From Perkinsela sp. pyNocScin1 (lineage: Eukaryota > Euglenozoa > Kinetoplastea > Prokinetoplastida > Perkinselidae): DNA of 64,000 bases. Shown in pieces: positions 1 to 8,849 of the stretch (positions are counted from its first letter, which is position 1; each line of letters opens with the position of its first letter). Under the pieces are notes generated by a model. That model saw only the letters and a program-made list of their open reading frames with translations, was not told the origin of the DNA and made no database searches. Both the position numbers and the translations under genes were made by a program. The DNA is taken from NCBI GenBank assembly GCA_964019655.1, contig CAXHTR010000006.1, forward strand, positions 744,001-808,000, in the 5' to 3' direction.

Positions 1-142
1 TTTCAATTATAGAATCCAGGATCGAGTGCATTTCACCTGCAGCCATCCTTTTGTCGCCTTTTTTGCATCGAAATATCATGCCTTCACTTGATTGGCTACA
101 GTGGACATTTCTTGTGCTTTCTACGCTGATGGCTTGCGTCAT
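1..142 (-). CDS. YDVS-family protein, N-terminal part only (cut by window edge)
   Basis: Reading from an ATG at 142 gives an open frame of 47 codons running off the left edge. It begins MTQAISVESTRN and then shows SSEGMIFRCKKG followed by an EMHSILDSIIE helix. This matches the N-terminus of the gene at 360-1208 (SSEGVIFQTTKG, EMQCLLQTIID) and of the five other complete copies. A pyrimidine-rich stretch lies upstream (about 143-170 on this strand). The function is unknown; membership of the family is clear although only about a sixth of the protein is visible. Confidence 0.75.
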   Translation of the reverse strand, partial: MTQAISVESTRNVHCSQSSEGMIFRCKKGDKRMAAGEMHSILDSIIE

Positions 143-359
143 TGAGAGTATAAAAAACCGTATGAAGAGATGCTTCTGCTTTTTCTTTCGAAATAATTTT
201 TCAATTCTCATTCAGTATGACGATTTCTTCGTAATTTCACTCAAAACGCACATGCGCACCTTTAGAACGCATCGTGGCTCTATGAGTAGAGAGTAACTGT
301 CTATTCAAACCATGCTTCGGGTTTTCGCTGATTTGCAGAGTGTCATGCTACATGACGCT

Positions 360-1208
360 CTACAAGTCTTCTTCAACTTTGCAAGCAGCATTGGCAAAAA
401 AATTGAGCCAATGCACGGCATGTGGTCGATAAACAACACTGAAGTATGCCTGGTCTTCCAGAATGATAACTTGAAAGAGCGCTGTCATGGCCTCGAACTT
501 CTCAGGGACAGCCAGCGTGTTCTCGAATTTTCCATCAAAGACCATAATATCGTTGAATTTCGTTAGTTCATCATGTAAGATACGCACAATGACTTCATCA
601 CTTACTTTGAGTGTGCTGTTGCTGTGAATTTCAACAGAAACATCGTATGGGCCCATGAGGTGGCTTATCTGCATAGCAGTGACTCGGCGTCGAATTGTCT
701 CAACAGAATCTGCAATAAATGTTTTCAGCGTCTCTCGAATGTCGGTCATATTGGCCCTGCAGCAAGTGCTAAATGGGACAACTGCACGAATAAGCCCTGG
801 AAATCGGACTTCTGATTTCTTTTTGGCATTGAAAAGAATCGAAAAAGAGGTCCATGCTGCGTCAGTCACACTCGGCCACATTGGTTCTCCTCGCTCACAG
901 AAGAAAACATTCAAATCTTCTGAAGCAGTTTCAAATGCGAAGGAAAACTCGGAAAATCGAACTTTGGGGATCTCTTCCTTTGTATCAAGTCCACCGTTCC
1001 AGAGAATTTCCATGCCATCGATGATAGTTTGCAAAAGACACTGCATTTCACGTTGCGCATCGATACCAGCGCCTTTTGTGGTCTGAAAGATGACGCCTTC
1101 GCTTGAGGGGTTGAAGCAGACGTGCGGCATTTGCATGTCGAATTTCTCTTTTGCGATTAGATTCTCTTCAGTGCTGTATGGGACTTTGATGTTCGTCTCT
1201 ATTGGCAT
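360..1208 (-). CDS. YDVS-family protein of unknown function (282 aa)
   Basis: I do not recognise a described domain. Family landmarks in order are EGVIFQ near residue 37, an acidic-aromatic segment with VFFCERGEPMWPS near 105, PFSTCCRA near 147, YDVSVEIHSN near 189, FENTLA near 228 and AYFSVVYRPHAV near 254. It lacks a signal peptide and membrane segment and looks cytosolic. The start is supported by a strong acceptor: a pyrimidine tract ending in CAG, then one base, then the ATG. The C-terminus (NAACKVEEDL) is longer than in its paralogs. It lies directly upstream in transcription of the edge-truncated copy, so the two are tandem duplicates. Confidence 0.88.
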   Translation of the reverse strand: MPIETNIKVPYSTEENLIAKEKFDMQMPHVCFNPSSEGVIFQTTKGAGIDAQREMQCLLQTIIDGMEILWNGGLDTKEEIPKVRFSEFSFAFETASEDLNVFFCERGEPMWPSVTDAAWTSFSILFNAKKKSEVRFPGLIRAVVPFSTCCRANMTDIRETLKTFIADSVETIRRRVTAMQISHLMGPYDVSVEIHSNSTLKVSDEVIVRILHDELTKFNDIMVFDGKFENTLAVPEKFEAMTALFQVIILEDQAYFSVVYRPHAVHWLNFFANAACKVEEDL

Positions 1209-1245
1209 TCTGAAAATGAAAACGAGAGAAAGCTGAGAAAAATAT
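1209..1245 (-). promoter_or_regulatory. Likely trans-splice acceptor of the 360-1208 gene
   Basis: On the minus strand a CT-rich tract (CTTTCTCTCGTTTTCATTTT) ends in CAG, followed by a single A and the ATG. The AG is at 1210-1211. A 5' leader this short makes sense only if a spliced leader supplies the 5' UTR. This is inferred from sequence; no spliced-leader gene is in the window. Confidence 0.5.
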
Positions 1246-1300
1246 TCTAAATCTGCATGATGCTTTTCATTCCAGTTGTCACTCGTATTTTATAAAATGT

Positions 1301-1579
1301 TCAAATAACCTCCACTCCACTACCTTTCACCGAAAAGGTCACGCGGCTCGAAAATGCAGACTTTTGTATTGTTCCCTCTACTTTTGTGTTCTGCACGCTC
1401 AGCGCGTAGATACTCCTGGGGACATCGCTCGTCTGTATCGCCCCTTTAAGCGCACTGTCGTCGACATGCAGAAACTCGAGGCTCTGTGGGGGATTTCCGA
1501 ACGCAACTTCACCCGAAAGCTAATTTTGGCTCAGTGTCAGAGTCCCAAGCCCCTTCGGGAGGTTTCCGAGTGCTAATTC
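1301..1579 (-). pseudogene. LRR-family relic with in-frame stop
   Basis: The minus strand reads LALGNLPKGLGTLTLSQN, then a TAG at 1520-1522, then LSGEVAFGNPPQSLEFLHVD and two more degenerate repeats, ending at TGA 1301-1303. The 23-residue period and LPxxL / LSGxV pattern are those of the surrounding LRR family. There is no N-cap, leader or ATG. The 5' side stops a few bases from a hairpin-forming repeat. I read it as about four repeats left from a decayed gene. Confidence 0.7.
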
Positions 1580-1585
1580 GCACTA

Positions 1586-1631
1586 CTACAATGCATTGTA
1601 GCATGTCTACTACAATGCAGTAGCATTGTAG
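1586..1631. repeat. Palindrome plus hairpin, CTACAATGC / GCATTGTAG
   Basis: A perfect 16-bp palindrome, CTACAATGCATTGTAG, lies at 1586-1601. Nine bases later the same 9-base arm recurs as an inverted repeat: CTACAATGC at 1610-1618, a 4-base loop, GCATTGTAG at 1623-1631. The pair abuts the broken end of the LRR relic at 1301-1579. Confidence 0.85.
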
Positions 1632-1957
1632 TGTACAATATGCATCATTTCTTTTTTGGCCATTTGCTACGATGGAAGGGATTTATTCTGAGTTTATCAC
1701 TGTTCTGTGCGTTCGAATATCAGAGTCCTATAAGAATGAATTTTTTGCGCTTTGTCCCTTCAGCTACTATCCTTGCTTCCAATTTACTGACATCACCCTT
1801 TGCTCTTTGGATACTTGTGTCTGTTCTTTCTTGCATTCATATAATTTCAATAAAAATACATCTACCCATGAGTTTCCCCTTGAGTTTGAAAAATAGACAA
1901 GACTTTACCCAGTATTTATTTCATTTCCAATTCTATCTAATTTCCATTTCTGTATCT
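1632..1957. other. Intergenic, no gene seen
   Basis: About 330 AT-rich bases between the hairpin repeat and the stop of the next gene. Minus-strand frames are short and show no LRR or YDVS motif. It probably holds the 3' UTR of the 1958-3325 gene. Confidence 0.5.
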
Positions 1958-3325
1958 TCACTCATCGCCCGCATCATCGCGAAACTTCCATTGCACGCCC
2001 TCGAGCTGCAGCTTCAGGTACGCCTCCTCGCCCACCACCTTTATCCCCGGGTTCTTCGTTACGTCCATCTGCTTCAACGTTGGATCCACAGCCCCGAGGT
2101 CGATCTCCCCCGTAAAATTATTCGAGTACGCCTCGAGCTCAATAAGCGTCACCGGTAGATTCGACAGGTCCATTATCCCGCAAAAGGCGTTCTCGGCAAT
2201 GAAAAGTCCTCTGAGCTTCCGCGGCAGAAACAAAAAGTCGAATTCTCCCCAGAATCGATTTTTCTCAAGAGACAGCCAGTTGAGACTTTCTGGAAGAACC
2301 TGCGTGCACACATGGCCCTGCAGACCGTTTTCACCGATGCTGAGCTCTTCCAGCCACTTTGGAAGCGGATACGTGACGAAAGTACCGGTGAACCCCGATT
2401 TCTCGAGGACAAGCGTTTTGAGTCGTTCGGGCAATGCGCTGACGTTGACTGTTCCGTTGAAATGCGCCTCGTCGAGCGAAAGCTTCTGCAAGCCCCTTGG
2501 CAGCGCTTCAAAGTCGAAATCCCCCGAAAATACATTCTCACCAGCCATGAAATCGTGGAGCGAGCGTGGAAGCGTGGCTGCGTCTATTGTCCCGCGCAGC
2601 TGATTGCTCTGGACGTCAAGCTTTTTGAGATTGGGCGCATCTGTGATATGAAAGGTCCCCGAAAACTCGTTCGAATCGAGGTGGAGTTCCACAAGCGCGC
2701 TGTTCAGCTTCGTGAGGTCGAGTGTCCCCGTGAAGCGGCATTTGGAAAGATAGAGGAACTCGAGCGTGTCTGGAAGGCTTGTCAAGTTGATTGTTCCAGA
2801 AAGTGAAGTCTCTACCGTGGCAAAGACCTGAAGGGAAGGCGGGAGCTGTGTCAAATCGAGCGTCCCCGACAGTTGGCTCTCTGACGCATCAAAGAACAAA
2901 AGCCCTCGGGGGAGGTCTAATGTGTCAAGTGTTCCCGACAGTGGATTGCCGGCCAGATCTAGCTGAGTGAGCGACAATGGCAGGTTGCGGGCGTCGAAAG
3001 CGCCGTGCAGATTGTTATTTTTGAGATCGATATATGTGATGCTGTCTGGTAGGTAGGCTAAGTCGATTGTACCTCCAAGCGCATGCGCACTGTTCTCATC
3101 TTCGCAATGTAAAAAGATTTTGGTAACGCCACCGCTTTCGGTATCGCACTCGATACAATGCCACTCGCTTATGTCCTTGAAGTTTCCATTCTCGTCGAGG
3201 AATCCTTCTTTGTTTTCGACTTTGGCGAATGCGATCTCCATCTGTGCTTGCTGAGATAAAAGCGTTGGATCAAGTCTGCTGAGGCATTCGGCGTCAGTTG
3301 ACATAAAGAGCTGAATGAAGTGCAT
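1958..3325 (-). CDS. LRR protein, about 15 repeats (455 aa)
   Basis: The protein starts with a short hydrophobic leader, then LSRLDPTLLSQQAQMEI (residues 15-31) and an N-cap in which the cysteines are shifted (SEWHCIECD, residues 53-61). About fifteen 23-residue repeats follow, for example LPRGLLFFDASESQLSGTLD. The C-cap is GEEAYLKLQLEGVQWKF, shared only with the next gene upstream (3482-4843), so the two are a duplicate pair. A second ATG at 3304 lies just after a TTCATTCAG and could be used if trans-splicing occurs there, but that would remove the leader. The first ATG has an AG 24 nt upstream and agrees with the paralog. No membrane anchor is visible. Confidence 0.9.
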   Translation of the reverse strand: MHFIQLFMSTDAECLSRLDPTLLSQQAQMEIAFAKVENKEGFLDENGNFKDISEWHCIECDTESGGVTKIFLHCEDENSAHALGGTIDLAYLPDSITYIDLKNNNLHGAFDARNLPLSLTQLDLAGNPLSGTLDTLDLPRGLLFFDASESQLSGTLDLTQLPPSLQVFATVETSLSGTINLTSLPDTLEFLYLSKCRFTGTLDLTKLNSALVELHLDSNEFSGTFHITDAPNLKKLDVQSNQLRGTIDAATLPRSLHDFMAGENVFSGDFDFEALPRGLQKLSLDEAHFNGTVNVSALPERLKTLVLEKSGFTGTFVTYPLPKWLEELSIGENGLQGHVCTQVLPESLNWLSLEKNRFWGEFDFLFLPRKLRGLFIAENAFCGIMDLSNLPVTLIELEAYSNNFTGEIDLGAVDPTLKQMDVTKNPGIKVVGEEAYLKLQLEGVQWKFRDDAGDE

Positions 3326-3481
3326 TTGAAGTATTCAAAAAGTTTTGACTATAAAATATCTCCCATTTTCCACTTCTATATCCCTAAGTAGGAAATATGA
3401 CCAATTCAGTGATTTACTCGAAATCAACTGATGATATTCATGAATTAATGCATTTCTCTATGTCATTGGCAGTACGACTTA

Positions 3482-4843
3482 TCACTTTGTCTCATCGTCG
3501 CTATACTTCCATTGCACACCCTCGATCTGCAGTTTGATATACGCTTCTTCCCCAGTTATCGCTATCCCAGAGTTCTTCGATATGTCCATCTTTTGTAGCG
3601 TTCTCCGAACTTTTCTCAGGTCGACTTCCCCTGAAAAGCAATTGGAGTGCGCATTTATCTCTTCAAGAAACGGCGGCAGATTCGAAATGTCTATTGTCCC
3701 GCAGAATTTGTTCTTTTGAATAAAAATTGCTTGAAGGTTCATTGGTATCGACGCAAAGTCGAATGAACCGCTAAAATTATTTTCTTCGATCGAAAGCCAA
3801 AGCAGCCGACGCGGGAGGTTTTGTGTACATACATCGCCGTGCATGTTGTTGCGACCAAGGCAAAGCTCATCAAGATCTTTTGGGAGTGTATGCATGGGCA
3901 AAGTACCATCCAACCCTGCGTTTTCAAGGATGAAATATTTGAGATTCTGCGGGAGGGCCTCTGTTTCTATGCCCCCGTGGAACTGCGCTCCTTCAAACTC
4001 AATTTGTTCCAAGCGCTCTGGTAGGGAAGAAAAGTCAAAACTCCCTGAAAACGCGTTCCCACCTGCAAGGAATTTCTGCAGTGTGCGCGGCAGCGATGCA
4101 GAATCTATGCTTCCGATCATTTTATTATCGAAGACTTTCAGTTTCTCGAGATTGGATGCTGAGGAGGTGAGTAAGCTCCCATGCAATTTGTTTTTTTCCA
4201 GGCATAACTTTTTCAGTGCGCTGTTCAGCTTCGTGAGGTCGAGCGTCCCTATGAATTGACAGCGCGAGAGATTCAAAATTTCCAAATTCTCGGGCAGTTT
4301 TGTCAAGTCTAGTGTTCCTACGATTTGATTTTCTCGTAAATTTAAATATTGAAGGCGTGGCGGCAGCTGTGTCAAGTCGATTGACCCAGATAATTGGCAT
4401 TTTTGTGCACCGAACTGGATGAGTCCTCGAGGAAGCTCAGCCGAATCAATGCTCCCCGTAAAAAAGTTCTTGCTGAGATAGAGCTCCGTGAGCACCGATG
4501 GAACGTTGCGAGCGGTAAAAATGCCATGTAGACTGTTGTCAATAAGGTTCAAGGAATACGTGGTGTCTGGAATAAAGGATAGATCGACCGTTCCGCCGTG
4601 GCCTATCGTATAGTCGTCAAAGTCGATTTCAGCGACATCACCGCTATCTTCATAGCACTCGACGCCGAACCAGTCACACACATCCTTGATGTTTCCTTTT
4701 TTGTCGAGGGATCGATCTTTGTTTTCGACTTTGGCAAAGGCGATCTCCATCTGTGCCTGCTGGGATAGAAGCGTTGGGTCGAGTCTGCCGAGGATTTCCT
4801 GTGTATCAGCTGATGTGAAAATGTGGACGAGGAACAATGTCAT
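3482..4843 (-). CDS. LRR protein, about 15 repeats (453 aa)
   Basis: This is the nearest paralog of the 1958-3325 gene, sharing RLDPTLLSQQAQMEIAFAKV at the N-terminus and the EGVQWK C-cap. Its N-cap is canonical, VCDWFGVEC with cysteines at residues 56 and 63. The leader MTLFLVHIFTSAD is the clearest short signal-like segment among the long members. Repeats are of the LPxxLxxLxLxxNxxxGTLDLTK type. A pyrimidine-rich stretch and two AGs lie within 25 nt of the ATG. The role is inferred to be ligand or host-surface binding by a secreted LRR solenoid. Confidence 0.9.
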   Translation of the reverse strand: MTLFLVHIFTSADTQEILGRLDPTLLSQQAQMEIAFAKVENKDRSLDKKGNIKDVCDWFGVECYEDSGDVAEIDFDDYTIGHGGTVDLSFIPDTTYSLNLIDNSLHGIFTARNVPSVLTELYLSKNFFTGSIDSAELPRGLIQFGAQKCQLSGSIDLTQLPPRLQYLNLRENQIVGTLDLTKLPENLEILNLSRCQFIGTLDLTKLNSALKKLCLEKNKLHGSLLTSSASNLEKLKVFDNKMIGSIDSASLPRTLQKFLAGGNAFSGSFDFSSLPERLEQIEFEGAQFHGGIETEALPQNLKYFILENAGLDGTLPMHTLPKDLDELCLGRNNMHGDVCTQNLPRRLLWLSIEENNFSGSFDFASIPMNLQAIFIQKNKFCGTIDISNLPPFLEEINAHSNCFSGEVDLRKVRRTLQKMDISKNSGIAITGEEAYIKLQIEGVQWKYSDDETK

Positions 4844-4975
4844 TCGATAGAATCTGGATCACACTGTATAAGTAGAAAATTGACCTTCAATCTCGTAAGT
4901 CGTATTCATTTACTTTTCTGTGTATAATTATCTTTCATTCAATTTCATATCATATCGCACCTCACTTACGCTCTA

Positions 4976-5956
4976 TCAATAGAAAAGCTGCTGGATGTTA
5001 GGGATATCGGATGCATCCACTGAGTCAAACGCATTCTCTCGTATATCGAAGTGGTTCATGGCCCTGGGAAGGTCCCTTAAGTGCACAGCCCCCGTAAACG
5101 CATTCTTTTGTGCGACAAATTCCAGAAGATTAGGCGGCAGCGCTTGCAGGTCTAAACCTCCGCTAAAAGAATTTGAGCCGATAAACATCTGCCTGAGACC
5201 ACGCGGAACATCTCGGAGTGGAACACTCCCGCTAAAACGATTGTTCGAGAGGAAAAGCCATGTGAGCGATTCGGGAAGATCACTGAAACACAATTCACCG
5301 GAAAATGAATTCTGTCCGACGCTGAAGCTTTCGAGATTCCGAGGAAGCCCGCTGAAATCGATCGTTCCCTCAAATTTATTCGCACTCAGACTAATGCGCA
5401 GTAGAGAATTTGGGAGGGATCGAAAGCTGAGTGTCCCCGAAAAATTGTTATTATCGATATCAAAGGTCGTCAGGGACTCGGGCAAATTCTCGAGATTGGC
5501 ACTTCCTTCGAAATCATTCTCAGAGAGACTCACTACTTGCAATTTTGGCGGTAATTGCGTGAAGTCCACTTCCCCGCTAAAAGCATTGTAGCCAAGGTAA
5601 AGGTTCTCGAGGCCCTGTGGCAGGCGCTCTGTCGACAGCGTACCTTTCGTCGGCTCATATTCATAGGTCACTTTGCAAAGGCTGAGCTCTTCGAGGAGTG
5701 GCGGAAGGACGTCGAGGCATATGCTGCAGCCTTCGACCTCTTCTTCCCAATATATGCGCGTCACTCGATCATCTGCATCACAAGCGATTCCCTCCCACGA
5801 GCACACAGGGAGGTACTCGCCGTCGTTGTCTTTGAACTTGTTTTGCAGGTGCCTTGGAATGGTGCTGACGAGCATTTCCATGATTGTTTGATCAGAGAGG
5901 CTGAGTGCACTCACTCGAGCGAGGAGTGTATCGGCGCAGGAGAGGAAAAGAAGCAT
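4976..5956 (-). CDS. LRR protein, about 10 repeats (326 aa)
   Basis: The leader is only MLLFLSCAD, followed by ARVSALSLSDQTIMEML, the ARV-type version of the family motif that recurs at 19594, 51721, 53717 and 62534. The N-cap is VCSWEGIACD (cysteines at residues 52 and 59). Ten well-kept repeats carry NxFSG cores. The C-terminus, AFDSVDASDIPNIQQLFY, is a short cap related to other members ending in a proline-containing tail and lacks the VDExGxxHAWE cap. A CT-rich tract precedes the ATG with no AG between, so the exact acceptor is unclear. Confidence 0.9.
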   Translation of the reverse strand: MLLFLSCADTLLARVSALSLSDQTIMEMLVSTIPRHLQNKFKDNDGEYLPVCSWEGIACDADDRVTRIYWEEEVEGCSICLDVLPPLLEELSLCKVTYEYEPTKGTLSTERLPQGLENLYLGYNAFSGEVDFTQLPPKLQVVSLSENDFEGSANLENLPESLTTFDIDNNNFSGTLSFRSLPNSLLRISLSANKFEGTIDFSGLPRNLESFSVGQNSFSGELCFSDLPESLTWLFLSNNRFSGSVPLRDVPRGLRQMFIGSNSFSGGLDLQALPPNLLEFVAQKNAFTGAVHLRDLPRAMNHFDIRENAFDSVDASDIPNIQQLFY

Positions 5957-6512
5957 TTGTAGTTTATGAGGGTAAAAGGGAGAGATCTTTGGGATTTTTG
6001 GAACAAAACGTCGCTATACGGGCTTAACATGTGTGTCTCAAGGTTTTAAAAGAATTACAGCTGAGTTTCCCTTTTTGACTAATTGATAGTCAATTTGATC
6101 GATGATGAAATCTTGGATGAAAGCATGAAGCGTTTCTTTTGCAGGCCACGCGTCGGAATATGTATCTTTCGAATCATTGATCTGGGTCGTGATATGTCAG
6201 ACTGAGCATAGAAAATTCCAGACCGGTCCTTCATCTTTCTAAGAGTTCAAGTATCATTATCATCGTTTTACATAAAATGGGGAAAAACTGAGCTGTCACT
6301 CAATTTCCAATTCCGTGAGCTTTGTCCGTCACACCGCATATAGGTCTATTGGTACAATAGGGAAACACTGGACTGAGATAATTTTTTGATTCCATGGGAG
6401 ATACGTCGAAGAAATATCCTTAAATATTTGAAATTTACCTGCCCTCTGGTTTTCAATGCAGTGATGCTTGACACCTATAGAAAGTCATTTCAAGCATTTT
6501 CAAACACTATTA
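5957..6512. other. Intergenic, no gene seen
   Basis: About 550 bases with no LRR, RNI or YDVS motif on either strand. It separates the ten-repeat gene from the short degenerate gene at 6513. Confidence 0.45.
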
Positions 6513-7208
6513 CTACTGCACAGACTCCTTTGGAAGTCCATTGAATATTCCCGTGTTTGTGACGCGATCTTCCAGCTCAAAAGCCTTCACGGCTCCAACG
6601 CGACACCCATCCTTCTGCTCACTCAAATTTTTTTTTTGCATGTGTATCGAAAGCGAGCTATAGTGCACAACAGGCTGGTTGATGCAGTTCAGGGAAAGAT
6701 CGAGCATATTTAGACTTTTTGGAAGGTCATTAAGGCTGATTGGCCCTTCAATATCATTTTCTCGAAGATTCAGCCACTGGAGATGACGTGGAAGAGACCG
6801 CAAGTCTATGCTGCCGTGAATATGGTTGTCGGTCATAGTTAGAACCTCGAGCGCCGCAGGGAGGAGCCTTGTCTGAAGAACATAGCACTGATTTGCACTA
6901 TTCATATGAATTCTTTGTACAGAATTCGGTAGAAACTCGATGCGAAATTGTCCAACTGCAAGACTATCACCATCTGGGTTTGGCTCTGCGTTCTGACTGA
7001 AGCAAGTGACTGCGCCACCTGAGCACTGAATGCCGATCCAAGCAGAACAAAATGTGTCGAACGGCTGCCCACGAGAGATTTCTGTTATGTACTGGCTGTC
7101 AATGTCCTTGAAGACATTCTCCATAAGCTGCAGTTGGAAAGCTGTGTGAAGGGATTCGCTTGATTCTGCTGTAAGGAAGAAAATCGATAGCGGATTCACT
7201 TTTCTCAT
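6513..7208 (-). CDS. Short divergent LRR protein (231 aa)
   Basis: Only about four repeats are present (for example LPRHLQWLNLRENDIEGPIS). The N-cap is altered to FCSAWIGIQCSG, with an extra residue between the first Cys and Trp. The family QxxME motif survives as LQLME. After the last repeat the frame passes through an A10 run (6628-6637) into RVGAVKAFELED, which resembles the KVHAFEKEL C-cap of the 30838 gene. A strong internal acceptor-like CTTCCTTACAG at codons 11-14 raises the possibility that the mature mRNA starts inside this frame. It may be a degenerating copy. Confidence 0.7.
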   Translation of the reverse strand: MRKVNPLSIFFLTAESSESLHTAFQLQLMENVFKDIDSQYITEISRGQPFDTFCSAWIGIQCSGGAVTCFSQNAEPNPDGDSLAVGQFRIEFLPNSVQRIHMNSANQCYVLQTRLLPAALEVLTMTDNHIHGSIDLRSLPRHLQWLNLRENDIEGPISLNDLPKSLNMLDLSLNCINQPVVHYSSLSIHMQKKNLSEQKDGCRVGAVKAFELEDRVTNTGIFNGLPKESVQ

Positions 7209-7345
7209 TACTTAGAATACGAACGCATTGTTTCTTTCAAAAGTAGTAAAAGCAATGAGGAATTACCTTCGAGAAGACTTCTATTCTTTCATTTCGCAAT
7301 ATCTCTTTCTTAAAGAACTTGTGTCTATTTCATTATCAAAAATCA

Positions 7346-8731
7346 CTAGATGTGCACCTTTGTTCCCCGGCTGTGCAGGTTTCGATCAAATAGGTTTTCT
7401 GCCAGGTCGAGACTCTCCAGACCCCGCGGTAGCGACGATATATCCACCATGCCCGACAGCTGGTTGCACTGGAGCTCGAGCTCGCGCAGGCCATCTGGTA
7501 GTGAACTTAGGTCAATACTCCCCGAAAAAGCGTTCTCGAAGAGGCAGAGCTCCTGCATCGGCACAGGTAGCCGGGTTAAGTCCAGAGTTCCCGATAGCGA
7601 GTTCTTGTGCAGCCAGAGTGTTTTCAAGTCCCCCGGGAGGCCTGTCAAAGATATTTCCCCGGAAAAGATGTTTCGCTGCATCTGGAGAATATGGAGGCCG
7701 TAAGCCAGCCCTGTGAGGTGAATCGACCCGTGCAGCATGTTCCATGAGCAGTCAAAATAACGCATGTGCTGCGGCATCTCTCGGAGCTGAATCGTCCCAA
7801 AGGCGCCCGTGTGCTTCACGTCTATCTCACGCATGCCATCAGGCAGTGCCTGGAGGTCAAGCGTGGCAGTGAGACGGCCATCGCTCATGCAAGCGATTTG
7901 GAGTTCAGTGGGCAGATCTTTCAGGATGATTGCAAAGCGGTTTGAGTGAATGCTCAGAACTTTCAAGCTTCGGCTCAGGCGGCTGAAGTCCACAGTGCCC
8001 TGCAGATCATTCTCGGAAACATCGAAATCGAAAACGCTGTGTGGTATTTTATCGAAGTCGATTGTCCCATGAAAGTTATTCCTTTGGAGCGTGATGTCCT
8101 CCATTGAGACTGGAAGCGCTGCAATATCGATTGTTCCCGACATGTTGTTGAACGAGGCATACAGAAGCCTCGATTGCGGTGGGAGGTCACAGATCGCAAG
8201 TGTCCCACCAAGCTCGTTGTTCTGCACGCGAATTTCATCCAGTTTCCGCGGGAGCGCCGCCATGTTGATTGTTCCTGTGATCTCGTTATGCGATATATCG
8301 AGAGAAAAGAGGTTGCACGGAAATGCCGTGTTCTCGAGTGGCGTGCCGCTCACCTTTGTACCCCACACGCAAAAGTCCTCGAGCATCTTGGGCATGCAGG
8401 AAAAGTCAATCGTGCCAAAGATTTCGAGATTAACAATTTCAATAGTGTCGACACTTCGCGGGACAAAGTCGAAGAAGAGCGTTCCAGTGAGTGGTTGTGG
8501 GAATTCATCATAGCGCCACTTGATTTGCTTCACGTCACCGTCAGAATTGAGTTCAAGGCCGTACCAGTCAGCGATATCCTTGAAAAAGCCATCGTCGTCT
8601 TGGAAGAGCGATTTATCGGCGATTCCTTCAACGAACATCTCCATGAGGGATTGTTGGGATATTGTGTCGTAATCAACTCGACCGAGATCGCTTTCCATAG
8701 CGATGACTGTGAGCGCGAATTTAATGCGCAT
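7346..8731 (-). CDS. LRR protein, about 16 repeats (461 aa)
   Basis: This is the longest single-module member. I chose the ATG at 8731, giving the leader MRIKFALTVIAMES and LGRVDYDTISQQSLMEMF; the frame opens further to 8833 but that stretch is a pyrimidine-rich leader with TTTCTTTAG. The N-cap keeps the Trp but has lost both cysteines (DIADWYGLELNSDG), so it cannot form the usual disulfide. The repeats are diverse, and one (about residue 285) is two residues short. The C-terminus ends soon after the last repeat with RGTKVHI. Confidence 0.88.
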   Translation of the reverse strand: MRIKFALTVIAMESDLGRVDYDTISQQSLMEMFVEGIADKSLFQDDDGFFKDIADWYGLELNSDGDVKQIKWRYDEFPQPLTGTLFFDFVPRSVDTIEIVNLEIFGTIDFSCMPKMLEDFCVWGTKVSGTPLENTAFPCNLFSLDISHNEITGTINMAALPRKLDEIRVQNNELGGTLAICDLPPQSRLLYASFNNMSGTIDIAALPVSMEDITLQRNNFHGTIDFDKIPHSVFDFDVSENDLQGTVDFSRLSRSLKVLSIHSNRFAIILKDLPTELQIACMSDGRLTATLDLQALPDGMREIDVKHTGAFGTIQLREMPQHMRYFDCSWNMLHGSIHLTGLAYGLHILQMQRNIFSGEISLTGLPGDLKTLWLHKNSLSGTLDLTRLPVPMQELCLFENAFSGSIDLSSLPDGLRELELQCNQLSGMVDISSLPRGLESLDLAENLFDRNLHSRGTKVHI

Positions 8732-8849
8732 TTGTAGTGATTGAAACGCCGAGACTAAAGAAAGTGAGACTGTTGAAAAAGAATTCAACATAGAATTATC
8801 TACTCTATCAGTCACCCGTATGCGCATGATCACATGAAAGTATTTGACG

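Noticed and set aside
51-296. Plus-strand frame of 81 codons at the left edge
   Set aside because: It is the antisense of the edge-truncated YDVS gene (1-142) and its leader; the minus strand carries clear family motifs.
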